In this document: positions 1 through 8,761 of the stretch, piece after piece
Numbering within the stretch: the stretch's first letter is position 1
Layout of the letters: each line of letters starts with the position of its first letter
Assembly (NCBI RefSeq): GCF_947495285.1
Contig: NZ_CANLXZ010000027.1
Location: 1 to 47,382 of the forward strand
Length of the DNA: 47,382 bases
From: an uncultured Nonlabens sp.
GTDB lineage: Bacteria; Bacteroidota; Bacteroidia; Flavobacteriales; Flavobacteriaceae
Direction: 5' to 3'
Made by a program: the position numbers and the translations under genes
Notes under the pieces: generated by a model
Told to the model about the DNA's origin: nothing
What the model saw: the letters and a program-made list of their open reading frames with translations, nothing else
Database searches by the model: none

Positions 1-81
1 TAATATCTTTAGAGCCATCAATTAAGATTTTAAGGTAAGGATTGATGAGTAAAACGAATCATAGCCTTACCGTTGTGCATA
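1..81 (+). repeat. attC-like site S0, right half (cut by window start)
   Basis: The right end of a cassette junction. It ends in GTTGTGCATA (72-81) preceded by ccttacc, matching the layout of the right ends at 8727 (agaccGTTGTACAC) and 15069 (agaccGTTAGGCAT). An internal inverted repeat ggtaagg/ccttacc lies just before the core. The reverse complement of the core, TATGCACAAC, occurs at 8535-8544 at the other end of the first cassette, as expected when a circular cassette re-inserts at an attC. The left half lies outside the window. Confidence 0.55.
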
Positions 82-120
82 ATGCGAAAATCGTGCTAAA
101 TTGAATATTTGAACTATAAA

Positions 121-238
121 AGCCAGCCGCACAAACAGCACATTTGGTTTTTTGCCAACACATAAGCCAACGCTTAAAAAACCAAAAGAGCTGTTTTTTG
201 CCAACGCTTAACCGAAATGAGGAAAACCATAATCTGAA
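121..238 (+). repeat. Flanking element P1 with hairpin
   Basis: About 118 bp just upstream of the Hsp70 operon and related to element P2 (8397-8523) at its downstream end. Both share AAAGCCAGC, GCACATTT (138-145), AAAAGAG, GCCrACGCTyAA and GGAAAAC followed by AATCTGAA. Between GCACATTT and AAAAGAG lies a hairpin with an 11-bp perfect stem, TTTGGTTTTTT (143-153) with AAAAAACCAAA (176-186). P2 has a different but also self-complementary stem. No protein is encoded here. Function unknown; direct orientation around the operon suggests a boundary or recombination element. Confidence 0.55.
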
Positions 239-284
239 TTAAAAAAAAACGTATTTTGAAAGACTTAAAACCAACCGAAAAAAT

Positions 285-2300
285 ATGGAGTTAATCCAAA
301 AGAACCCTTACCGAATTGCGGGTATTCTCTCAAATGCAACTGCAAAAGAATTTGAAAGACAAAGAGGGAAAATCAGAGCGTTTGCAAAAGTGGGAAAAGA
401 AATAAAATCTGACTACGACTTCCATATTCTTTCAGAGATTACTCGAACCGAAGATTTAATCAACAAAGCTTTCTCAAATGTTGAACAAAATCAAGATAAA
501 GTGAATTATGCTTTATTTTGGTTCTTAAATGCAAATCCTTTTGACAATACAGCACTTGACTATCTAAAAAACGGGGACAAACAAAAGGCAATTGAAATCT
601 GGGATAAAGTAACCCAAAACAAGGATGTAAATTCTAAGAACTTTTCAGCTTTTAATAATTTGGGAACTTTCAGATTATTAAGTCAAAACAAAGAAGAAAT
701 CAAAGAAGGTATTGAAGCTAAAATAAAACTGATAGAATCAGAATACTTTAAGAACTTTGTTCATTCTGTTGCAGATGAAACCTTTACGATTGACAACAAA
801 AAACAAATAGAAATATTGCTTGATGAATTGCTGACGCAATTCAAAAACCAATATTCCAGTTCTGAAACTTTACAATTGTTCAGTAATTGCAATGGTTCAA
901 CACAGAAATATCTTTCAAAAAAGTTTACAGAAGAACCAATATACAATATTGAAAGTCAAATTGAAAGCACAAAAAACAAAAGAAACAAGAATAAAAGTAA
1001 AGCCTATCAATTCGGATTGAATTTAGCTACAAAATGTAAAAGTGATTTAGTACTTCTACAATCTTTACTTGGAACAACTGACTTGAAATATAAAACAATT
1101 GCTGACAAGCTTGCAAATGAAATAATGCAATGTGGTATCGATTATTTCAATGAAAGTCAAGAAAATGATTCTGGTGATAATTACCTTGAGTCTGCACAGA
1201 AACTTACAAAAATAGCCGATAGAATAGCCGTTGGGAAATTAACTAAAGACCGAGCAAAAGATAGTCTTGCTTCACTCGAAGAAATGAAAGACAAAAGTCT
1301 ATCGCAGACAGTTGAATTATTACAATCAGTAAAAGATGCTTATGAAACAAATGAAACAGCCATAAGAGCACAGGTTAAAGAGTTAGAGGAAACAGATGTT
1401 GAAATAAGATTAGGAATGAAATCTATAAATCAATTTGCTGTAGAGGAAAATATTAAAAATTCAATAAATTGGAAAGAGGTAAATAATTTGCTAGATGCAA
1501 TTTTGGATGACAATAGTTTAGAGAAGATTAAAGACAGTTCTAATTATGAACTTAAAGCAGAATTTATTGAATTGACAAAGTGGTTAAAAGAACATTCTTC
1601 AAGTAACTCAACCATAACTAACATAGTTTCTAAATACAAAAATATACCACCAAAATTATCTTTTGAGATTTTATCATCCGAGATTACAAATACAGACAAC
1701 AATCCATTGTACACTAAATTTGTGAGGTATATTGGATTAAACCTCTATATAAAAGTTGAAAGTCCTACTTCTGTAAACTTTTACCTTAAGTATATAAATC
1801 CTGATGGTAGCCTCAAACGAAACACAAAAATTTCACCAATTGGATACTCTCAATCAACGACAAAAGAAATAAATAATGATTTAAAAACAATTGAGTTACC
1901 AGGTTGGGGAAATTCTGATGAATGTACGTATGCGATAGGAGAACACCGTATCGAAGTATATGTGGATGAATATTTGATTCATAGCAAAAAATATGTTGTT
2001 GAATTAGCACCTTCTGAAAGATTACAAAAGGAAATATCAAGTGCTGAAAAGGAATTAAGACAAATAAATCAGACTAATTTCGTCGAAAATGAAATTAGAT
2101 TTGCTCGCAATGAAATGAGCGATATCCAAAAGTTCAAACTGTTTAGAGGTAGTTCTAAAAAGGAGGAACAAATTCAATCCCAACAAAAAATAATTGATCA
2201 GCTCACAGAAAAATCAAAAGAAGAAAAGAGAAGAAATATCAAATCTCAAGAAGAAAAGATTTATAAATTAAAAATGGAGCTTTCAGCAGCAAAATACTAA
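285..2300 (+). CDS. J-like/TPR-like cofactor of the Hsp70 cassette (function unproven)
   Basis: A 671-residue soluble protein and first gene of a tight six-gene operon. The N-terminus (KNPYRIAGILSNATAKEFER, residues 5-24) resembles the start of J-domains (NPYxxLGVxxxAsxxEi), but no HPD motif is visible, so it would be a degenerate J-like module. Residues about 70-130 look like helical TPR-type repeats. Residues about 440-580 look beta-rich, and the last 90 residues are a charged coiled coil. The stop is 2 nt before the next ATG. The position beside an Hsp70 and a GrpE-like protein suggests a client-delivery role, which is inference. No lesion is seen. Confidence 0.6.
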   Translation: MELIQKNPYRIAGILSNATAKEFERQRGKIRAFAKVGKEIKSDYDFHILSEITRTEDLINKAFSNVEQNQDKVNYALFWFLNANPFDNTALDYLKNGDKQKAIEIWDKVTQNKDVNSKNFSAFNNLGTFRLLSQNKEEIKEGIEAKIKLIESEYFKNFVHSVADETFTIDNKKQIEILLDELLTQFKNQYSSSETLQLFSNCNGSTQKYLSKKFTEEPIYNIESQIESTKNKRNKNKSKAYQFGLNLATKCKSDLVLLQSLLGTTDLKYKTIADKLANEIMQCGIDYFNESQENDSGDNYLESAQKLTKIADRIAVGKLTKDRAKDSLASLEEMKDKSLSQTVELLQSVKDAYETNETAIRAQVKELEETDVEIRLGMKSINQFAVEENIKNSINWKEVNNLLDAILDDNSLEKIKDSSNYELKAEFIELTKWLKEHSSSNSTITNIVSKYKNIPPKLSFEILSSEITNTDNNPLYTKFVRYIGLNLYIKVESPTSVNFYLKYINPDGSLKRNTKISPIGYSQSTTKEINNDLKTIELPGWGNSDECTYAIGEHRIEVYVDEYLIHSKKYVVELAPSERLQKEISSAEKELRQINQTNFVENEIRFARNEMSDIQKFKLFRGSSKKEEQIQSQQKIIDQLTEKSKEEKRRNIKSQEEKIYKLKMELSAAKY

Positions 2301-2302
2301 CA

Positions 2303-3238
2303 ATGAGAAAAACACTACTAATAATTGCTTTTTTAGGAGCAGCCAATCTTTTTGCTCAAGAGCAACCAAATACTGAATTAATTGAGACAATTAAAAATTT
2401 ACAAACTCAAATAAACCAACAGCAATCAGATATTCAAAAACTTTATTCCGAATTGAATAAAGAATACAGAACATATCGCATTGTTAAAGAAGATTTGAAC
2501 CAAACAATTATTGACAATCAAGTAAAAGTTGTGGATAGTTTAAACACTCTAATTAGCAAAAGCAAGCAAGAATTATCTTTTATAAACAAGCAACTAAACA
2601 CAAAAATTCAAAAAGCAGATGAAAACGCAAATTCTAAAATATCAGAATTAGACAGTAGTTTAGGTAAGAGCCGTTTGTATTGGATAATTGCAACTTTGGC
2701 AACACTTTTATTAGGTGGTTTGGTTTATTGGTTATTAGGCAAACGTATTCAATCGAGTAAAACAGATGTTGAAACTCAAATAAAGAATACCAAAACCGCT
2801 TTAGAAGAAGAAAGCGTGAAATTAGACAACAAATTGGTAGACGTTTTGGAAACACAATTGAAATTAAAACAAGAAGAAACTAAAGTACAACCAACAACAT
2901 CAAATGAAAAAGCAGACCATTCTTTAGCACTAAAAGTAGCAGATGAAGTAATAAGGATTCAAAAGAATTTGAGTAGAATGGATGATAAAACAAAAGGTTT
3001 GAAACAGTTAAATTCATCTGTAAAACGGATTCAAGACAACTTTACTTCAAATGGCTATGAATTAGTAGATATGCTTGGAAAAGAATACAATGAAGGAATG
3101 AAAGTAACTGCAAATTTCACACCTAGCGAAGATTTAGAAACAGGAAAACAAATTATATCACGAATTATAAAACCACAAGTAAACTTTAAAGGAGAGATGA
3201 TACAAGCAGCTCAAATTGAAGTTAGTGTAGGCGAGTAA
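2303..3238 (+). CDS. Membrane-anchored coiled-coil protein with GrpE-like C-terminus
   Basis: 311 residues. A signal-peptide-like start (MRKTLLIIAFLGAANLFAQ) is followed by a coiled coil (about 25-120), one strong membrane segment (about 125-146, LYWIIATLATLLLGGLVYWL) and a second coiled coil. The final 95 residues (helical stretch, then G..I..IIKPQV, GEMIQAAQIEVSVG) recall the GrpE pattern of a long helix followed by a small beta domain ending in LRPAxVxVS. This suggests a membrane-tethered nucleotide-exchange factor for the Hsp70 encoded 10 nt downstream. The GrpE link is pattern-based and unproven; a plain membrane scaffold is the alternative. Confidence 0.55.
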   Translation: MRKTLLIIAFLGAANLFAQEQPNTELIETIKNLQTQINQQQSDIQKLYSELNKEYRTYRIVKEDLNQTIIDNQVKVVDSLNTLISKSKQELSFINKQLNTKIQKADENANSKISELDSSLGKSRLYWIIATLATLLLGGLVYWLLGKRIQSSKTDVETQIKNTKTALEEESVKLDNKLVDVLETQLKLKQEETKVQPTTSNEKADHSLALKVADEVIRIQKNLSRMDDKTKGLKQLNSSVKRIQDNFTSNGYELVDMLGKEYNEGMKVTANFTPSEDLETGKQIISRIIKPQVNFKGEMIQAAQIEVSVGE

Positions 3239-3248
3239 AAAATATCAA

Positions 3249-5783
3249 ATGGCAAGAACAAAAATTGATTATGGAATTGATTTAGGAACTACAAATTCTG
3301 CAATTTCAAGAATGGAAAATGGAGAAGCAACCATTAAAAAAACGGACACATTGAAAGACACAATGCCTTCCTCTGTTTACATAAACAAAAAGAAAGCAAT
3401 ACAAGTTGGAGATAGTGCCTACAATGTTTTAAAACGAGATAAATTAAGAGCTATGAAAACCTGGAATGATTCTGATTCCAATTCATATATCGAGTTTAAA
3501 AGAACAATGGGCAGCGATAAAACTTATACAAGTTCAAACCTTGGTAAAGATTTAACTTCTGAAGAATTATCTGCTGAAGTTTTAAAGACATTAAAATCTT
3601 TCGTAAAAGATGAAAATGTAAATTCTATAGTTATTACAGTACCAGCAGCTTTTAAAAACAATCAAAAAGAAGCAACTAGAGAAGCTGCAAAATTAGCAGG
3701 TTTTGACCATATTGAATTATTGCAAGAACCTGTTGCAGCATCAATGGCTTATGGTTTGTTTGAGAGTTCTAAAGATAAAAAAGATGGTTTTTGGCTTGTT
3801 TTTGATTTTGGTGGAGGAACTTTTGATTCAGCACTTTTAAAGGTTGAAGAAGGAATAATGAAAGTAATTGATACAGAAGGAGACAATTATTTAGGTGGTA
3901 AAAATTTAGATTTTGCAATTGTTGATGAGATCATATTACCATACTTGCAAGAGAATTTTGTGATTGATAGCATTTTAGCAGATGATTCAAAAAAGCAAAT
4001 TTTACGTAATGCAATGAAAGGATTTGCAGAAACTACAAAAATTCAATTATCATTTAAAGATGAACACAATATACTTTCCGATTTAGGAGAAATTCCCGCG
4101 GAAGATGATGAAGGAGAAGAACTTGAATTAGATATTACTGTTACACAAACTGACATATCAAATGCACTTTCACCAGTTTTTCAAAAAGCAATTGACGTTA
4201 GCAAAAATCTTTTAGAAAGAAATAATTTAAAAGGCTCGTCTTTAGACTCGTTAATTCTTGTTGGTGGACCAACTTTTTCACCTGTATTACGAAAAATGTT
4301 GGAAGCACAAATATGCAAACCAGATACAAGTGCAGACCCAATGACAGTAGTTTCAAAAGGTGCTGCTTTGTATGCTTCAACCGTTGACGTTTCAGAAGAA
4401 GTAAGAGAACAAACAAGAGATAAAACTAAAATTCAGTTAGAAATAGCAAACGAATCTTCAACAGTAGAAACAGAAGAATTTGTACCAATCAAAATTTTAG
4501 CAGACAAAACAGAAGGCGAAATCCCTGAAAAAGTATTTGCAGAAGTTACTAGAGGAGATAAAGCGTGGTCTAGTGGAAAAATTGAAATAAACACTATTGG
4601 CGAAATTGTGGAAATTCAATTGAACGAAGGCAAAACAAATATTTTTGATGTTGTTTTATATAACGATAAAGGAGATATTTTAGAAAGTGAACCTTCAAAT
4701 TTTAGCGTAATTCAAGGCTCGAAAATTGGAAGTGCTACATTAGCCTATAATGTTGGAATAGAATTAAAAGACAAAACAACAGGGAAAGTGCGTTTCAAAA
4801 CCATTAAAGGGTTAGAAAAAAACCAATCTATTCCAGCAGTTGGCACTTTAAATGGGTTAAAAACACAAAAACAAATTCGCCCAGGAATGGATTCTGATTT
4901 TATCAAAATACCTGTATATGAAGGAGAACATAACGCTGAAGGCACAAGAGCTATCTATAATGAACACGTTAAAGATATTATAATAAGTGGTGCAGATTTG
5001 CCATCACTATTACCTGAAAATAGTGATGTTGATTTAACCGTAAATATTGATAGGTCTGAAAAAATAACAGTAACGGCTTATTTCCCTTACTTGGATTTTT
5101 CATATGAAGCAACTGTTGAAAGGACTGTTTCATCTATTGAAACTGATTGGTTAGCAAACGAAATTAGAAAAGCTAAAGGAAGTATTGCTGAATTGAAACA
5201 AGATGAAAATTCTGAAAATGCCAAACTTCAACAAATTGAAACTGAATTAAAGCAGATAGAAAAGTCGTTTGAGAACAATAAGAATGATATTGATGGCAAA
5301 CAAGAAGTTTTAACTGATTTAAGAAAGTCATTAAAAGAGATTGACGTATTAAACGAAACAACTGAATGGCCAAAATTAGAAGAGGAACTCAAAGAAGAAT
5401 TTTACAGATTAGAAAAAGTCAACAATGATTTAGGAAATGATAAAACCACAGAAGTAGTTAATCAATTCCGTAACCAATTAGAAGAAGTTATAAGGGGCAA
5501 GGATGTAAAACTTGGTACTACCTTATTAGAAGAAATTAATATGTTCTTCTTTAAATTAACCGAAATATATCAGTTTATTGGAATGCTAAGAGATTTTAAT
5601 GACAATTTTGGAGACTATACTTGGAGTGATTCTAATAGAGCAAGACAATTAGTAAATAAAGGAATTAGTATGATATCTGAAAATCCTGACAAGGAAGAAT
5701 TGAGACAGATATTAATTTCATTATATAGCTTATTACCACAAGATGAAGTGCCTAGTGGAGACAATAATGTTTTAGTAGGTTAA
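3249..5783 (+). CDS. Hsp70/DnaK-family chaperone with atypical C-terminus
   Basis: 844 residues, about 200 longer than DnaK. The ATPase domain (1 to about 380) is canonical: phosphate loop 1 GIDLGTTNS (9-17), VPAAF, phosphate loop 2 DFGGGTFD (about 185-192) and the adenosine motif LVGGPTFSPVLRKML. The next part departs from DnaK: about 130 residues of beta-type sequence (about 400-530) precede a recognisable substrate-binding beta block (IKIPVYEGE to YLDFSYEATVER, about 545-630). A coiled coil of about 200 residues follows in place of the usual lid. DnaK's housekeeping role is therefore unlikely; a dedicated chaperone inside this cassette is inferred. It sits 10 nt after the GrpE-like gene and 5 nt before the kinase-AAA gene. 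Confidence 0.9.
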   Translation: MARTKIDYGIDLGTTNSAISRMENGEATIKKTDTLKDTMPSSVYINKKKAIQVGDSAYNVLKRDKLRAMKTWNDSDSNSYIEFKRTMGSDKTYTSSNLGKDLTSEELSAEVLKTLKSFVKDENVNSIVITVPAAFKNNQKEATREAAKLAGFDHIELLQEPVAASMAYGLFESSKDKKDGFWLVFDFGGGTFDSALLKVEEGIMKVIDTEGDNYLGGKNLDFAIVDEIILPYLQENFVIDSILADDSKKQILRNAMKGFAETTKIQLSFKDEHNILSDLGEIPAEDDEGEELELDITVTQTDISNALSPVFQKAIDVSKNLLERNNLKGSSLDSLILVGGPTFSPVLRKMLEAQICKPDTSADPMTVVSKGAALYASTVDVSEEVREQTRDKTKIQLEIANESSTVETEEFVPIKILADKTEGEIPEKVFAEVTRGDKAWSSGKIEINTIGEIVEIQLNEGKTNIFDVVLYNDKGDILESEPSNFSVIQGSKIGSATLAYNVGIELKDKTTGKVRFKTIKGLEKNQSIPAVGTLNGLKTQKQIRPGMDSDFIKIPVYEGEHNAEGTRAIYNEHVKDIIISGADLPSLLPENSDVDLTVNIDRSEKITVTAYFPYLDFSYEATVERTVSSIETDWLANEIRKAKGSIAELKQDENSENAKLQQIETELKQIEKSFENNKNDIDGKQEVLTDLRKSLKEIDVLNETTEWPKLEEELKEEFYRLEKVNNDLGNDKTTEVVNQFRNQLEEVIRGKDVKLGTTLLEEINMFFFKLTEIYQFIGMLRDFNDNFGDYTWSDSNRARQLVNKGISMISENPDKEELRQILISLYSLLPQDEVPSGDNNVLVG

Positions 5784-5788
5784 GATAA

Positions 5789-7570
5789 ATGAGCAAAACA
5801 AATCACATATTATCAAAAGGACAAAGTATTGAAAACAAATACATAGTAACTTTCTTTTTGAAAAAAGGAAGTTATGCCGAATCGTATCGTGTAAAAGACC
5901 ATGAAGGAATAACAAAATTATTAAAACTGTTTGCTTATTCTAAATTAGACAGAACACAATTTAATGAGAATGGTGACATTTTAGAAATTGAGATTTTAAA
6001 ACAAATTAAACATCCTAATTTGGTCAAGTATTGTGATAAAGGCGAATTGCTTTTAGAAAAACAAAAATATGCTTTTGTAATTCTCGATTTTATTAGTGGA
6101 GAAACTTTGGCTGATAAAATGAAGCGTGAGCAAACATTTAATCCTTATGAAGCAAAAGATGTGATTTCAGGCGTTTTAAACGGATTAAACTATTTACATA
6201 ATCTTGATAATCCAGTTATTCATAATGACATTACGAACTTAAATATTATGACTGATTTATCAGGTAAAGTAACAGTTCCCAAGATTATTGATTTTGGTTA
6301 CGCTAGATATTTAAGCCAATCGAACAAGGACTTTTTAAAAGATGGTTTAAACCCATTTTATCAAGCCAACGAAAATTTCAACAAAGTGTTTTCTGTGAAA
6401 AGTGATATATTTTCAGTTGGTGCTTTATATTATCATTTACTTTTTGGTTTGCCACCTTGGTTTGTTGAAATTTCAAAGTACAAATCCCATAAGATAAAAT
6501 TAGAAGATGCTGTTTTAGAAGAAAGAAATAAACCTTTAAAGTTTGACGAATCTAATATTAAAATTGACCAACAAACTATAAAAATCATTAGCAAAGCATT
6601 ACAACCAAATGCAGAAAATCGTTTTAAAAATGTAAAGGAGTTTATTCAAGCTATTAACGGAGAGTTAGAAATCAAACAAGTTTCTAATTCTAACGAATCA
6701 ACCAAACCAAAATTAAAAAACATAAAAAAAGGTCAAGGTTTCAAAGCAATTGCAGGAATGCAAGAACTTAAAGAAACCATACAATTAGATGTGATTGATG
6801 CTTTAAATGACAAAGAAAAATATGCAGAATATGGTTTAACAATTCCCAACGGAATGTTGCTTTATGGTCCACCAGGTTGTGGAAAAACATTTTTTGCAGA
6901 ACGAATGGCGGAGGAAATTGGGTTTAATTTCTACCAAATAAAGCCTTCTGATATTCAGAGCAAATTTGTAAATCAATCGCAAGAAAATATTAAAACCCTT
7001 TTTGATGAAGCTCGTGAAAACGCACCAAGTATCATTTTTATTGATGAATTGGATGCTGTTGTTCCAAATCGTGATAATTCAAGTGTAAATCATATGAATA
7101 CAAGTGCTGTAAATGAATTTTTAGCACAAATGAATAATTGTGGTGATGATGGTGTATTTATTATTGGAGCGACAAACAGACCTAATTCTATTGACCCAGC
7201 GATTTTAAGAGCAGGTCGTTTAGATAAAGTAATCTATTTACCACCACCAGATTTTGAAGCTCGTGAATTGATGTTTAAATTACATTTAGAAAAACGACCA
7301 AGGGAAATTGGTTTAGACTACTCTAGTCTAGCAAAATCTACAGAAAATTATGTTTCAAGTGATATAAAGTTTTTGTGTGATGAAGCTTCGAGAACTGCAT
7401 TAAAAACAAAATCCAGAATTTCAAAAGGAATTCTACTTGAAACAATAAAACAAAATCGTTCTTCAATTTCTTTAAAAGAATTGAATAGTTATAAATCTAT
7501 TAAAGCTAAAATGGAAGGCTTAACAGATAATACTAACCAAAGACCAACTATTGGTTTTAAAAACAACTAA
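5789..7570 (+). CDS. Protein kinase-like domain fused to an AAA ATPase
   Basis: 593 residues with two domains. Residues 12-290 are a Ser/Thr kinase fold: glycine loop KKGSYAE (25-31), HND in place of HRD (145-147, catalytic Asp kept), Asn152, and DFG (168-170). Residues about 315-575 are a classical AAA module of the Cdc48/FtsH type: Walker A GPPGCGKT (360-367), Walker B IIFIDELD (415-422), sensor 1 GATN and an arginine-finger region RAGRLD. The kinase may be active, as key Asp residues remain; the HRD Arg is lost. The fusion suggests that phosphorylation or ligand sensing controls a remodelling motor working with the neighbouring Hsp70. Substrate unknown. Confidence 0.88.
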   Translation: MSKTNHILSKGQSIENKYIVTFFLKKGSYAESYRVKDHEGITKLLKLFAYSKLDRTQFNENGDILEIEILKQIKHPNLVKYCDKGELLLEKQKYAFVILDFISGETLADKMKREQTFNPYEAKDVISGVLNGLNYLHNLDNPVIHNDITNLNIMTDLSGKVTVPKIIDFGYARYLSQSNKDFLKDGLNPFYQANENFNKVFSVKSDIFSVGALYYHLLFGLPPWFVEISKYKSHKIKLEDAVLEERNKPLKFDESNIKIDQQTIKIISKALQPNAENRFKNVKEFIQAINGELEIKQVSNSNESTKPKLKNIKKGQGFKAIAGMQELKETIQLDVIDALNDKEKYAEYGLTIPNGMLLYGPPGCGKTFFAERMAEEIGFNFYQIKPSDIQSKFVNQSQENIKTLFDEARENAPSIIFIDELDAVVPNRDNSSVNHMNTSAVNEFLAQMNNCGDDGVFIIGATNRPNSIDPAILRAGRLDKVIYLPPPDFEARELMFKLHLEKRPREIGLDYSSLAKSTENYVSSDIKFLCDEASRTALKTKSRISKGILLETIKQNRSSISLKELNSYKSIKAKMEGLTDNTNQRPTIGFKNN

Positions 7571-7571
7571 A

Positions 7572-8111
7572 ATGGAAACAATAAACTTTGACAAATTATT
7601 ATTAAAGACTGCGTTTTCTTGTATGGCTTGTGATGGAGATATTGACAAGAGAGAAGTGAAATTGATAAAAAAATTACATAAAGAGAAAAAGACTTTTGGC
7701 GAAATAGATTTTAATACAGAAATGGATAATTTACTAATCACAATCAATAAAGATGGCCACCAATTTTTAAAAGATTATTTTATTGAACTTACATCTTCTA
7801 ACCTAACGCAAGCAGATGAATTAAAATTAGTAGAAGTCGCAATAGATACAATTAAAGCAGATGATAAAGTTGAGTATAGTGAAATTAAGTTTTTTAAAGT
7901 TATTCGCTCTAAATTAAAAATATCTAATCAACCAATATTGGACAAACATCCTGATTTTGAAGACTATTTAGAACAGGATATTATAAACAAATCATATTTA
8001 TCAAGACTTCAAGAAGATTTTTTTAATACGCATACTTCAAATAAATTTGAGTTAACTAGTAAAATAGATAGCGACACATTTGATAGCTTAAAAGAAAGCA
8101 ATGAAGAATAG
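7572..8111 (+). CDS. TerB-like protein
   Basis: About 179 residues from the ATG at 7572, directly after the kinase-AAA stop. An upstream ATG at 7551 lies inside the previous gene and is less likely. Two repeats of the TerB-type acidic helix motif are visible: ACDGDIDKREVKLIKKLH and ADDKVEYSEIKFFKVIRS, the pattern of metal-binding TerB/TerB-like proteins. TerB-like domains are known from stress and tellurite-resistance loci and from phage-defence contexts. Here it presumably serves as an adaptor or sensor in the same complex, which is inference. The end overlaps the next gene by 11 nt. Confidence 0.7.
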   Translation: METINFDKLLLKTAFSCMACDGDIDKREVKLIKKLHKEKKTFGEIDFNTEMDNLLITINKDGHQFLKDYFIELTSSNLTQADELKLVEVAIDTIKADDKVEYSEIKFFKVIRSKLKISNQPILDKHPDFEDYLEQDIINKSYLSRLQEDFFNTHTSNKFELTSKIDSDTFDSLKESNEE

Positions 8112-8409
8112 CGGTACAATAATAAAAATTGTATTAGCAATATTATTGTTATTATGCTTATTAGATATGCCTTATGGATTTTATCAATTAGTGCGTTTTG
8201 CTTCATTAATCGGTTTTGGAATTTTAGCATATTCAGCAAGTGAAAAGGAAAGTAAAACGGAAATGATTATTTACGGAGGACTTGCACTACTCTTTCAACC
8301 GTTTTTTAAAATAGCACTCGGAAGAGAAATATGGAATATTGTGGACGTAATTGTCGGAATAGGACTTATTGCAAGTTTGATAATTAGTAACACAAAAAGC
8401 CAGCGCTAA
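8101..8409 (+). CDS. Small DUF6804-like membrane protein
   Basis: 102 residues with three or four hydrophobic segments (about 5-22, 27-42, 54-70, 75-95) and the motifs LLDMPYGFYQLVRF and LALLFQPFFKI...GREIWNIVDVIV, which I recognise as typical of the DUF6804 family. Its start overlaps the TerB-like gene, so it closes the operon and could anchor the complex to the membrane. Its stop codon lies within the start of repeat element P2. No function is known. Confidence 0.65.
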   Translation: MKNSGTIIKIVLAILLLLCLLDMPYGFYQLVRFASLIGFGILAYSASEKESKTEMIIYGGLALLFQPFFKIALGREIWNIVDVIVGIGLIASLIISNTKSQR

Positions 8410-8523
8410 AAGCCATGCACATTTACAGTCGCATCATCCAAGCTTCACCAAAACTGTAAAAGAGTATGTCTTTGCCGACGCTCAATCTGAACTAAATAAC
8501 AAACATCGGAAAACTAATCTGAA
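8397..8523 (+). repeat. Flanking element P2 with hairpin
   Basis: The second copy of the element at 121-238, in the same orientation, at the downstream end of the Hsp70 operon. The frame motifs are conserved (AAAGCCAGC, GCACATTT at 8417-8424, AAAAGAG at 8458-8464, GCCGACGCTCAA, GGAAAAC...AATCTGAA). The hairpin arms differ from P1 yet still pair: TTTACAG (8422-8428) with CTGTAAA (8454-8460). This looks like compensatory change, implying that the folded form matters in DNA or RNA. Confidence 0.55.
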
Positions 8524-8534
8524 CGCAAAAGCAC

Positions 8535-8736
8535 TATGCACAACAACGTGTATAAAACATAGCTAATATAGGCTTTTCGAGAGGTTTTTGTATATTTACA
8601 AAGTACGCCAAATTTTTTATTTGGTTATATTTAGAAAAAAAATTAAACATAAAAATAAAAAATTCGGCTCGTGCTAAATCCGAAAAGTTAGCGTTTATTT
8701 ATACGCTACGTTTCATACACAAGACCGTTGTACACA
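8535..8736 (+). repeat. attC-like site S1 (complete)
   Basis: The left core TATGCACAAC (8535-8544) matches the start of cassette 1 in reverse complement; the right core is GTTGTACACA (8727-8736). Arms GTGTATAAAACATAGC (8548-8563) and GCTACGTTTCATACAC (8705-8720) pair at 14 of 16 positions. Inner conserved boxes are AAAGTACGCCAAA (8600-8612) and GGCTCGTGCTAAATCCGAAAA (from 8676). The whole folds as one imperfect hairpin of about 200 bp, longer than usual attC sites. It shares its boxes with S2 and S5. This site fills most of the gap between the Hsp70 operon and lgt. Confidence 0.7.
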
Positions 8737-8761
8737 AGGCTGAAAAAACTCACGATAACGA

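Noticed and set aside
3249..5783. Housekeeping DnaK
   Set aside because: No dnaJ/grpE of normal type beside it, altered substrate domain, long coiled coil and cassette location argue for a specialised paralogue.
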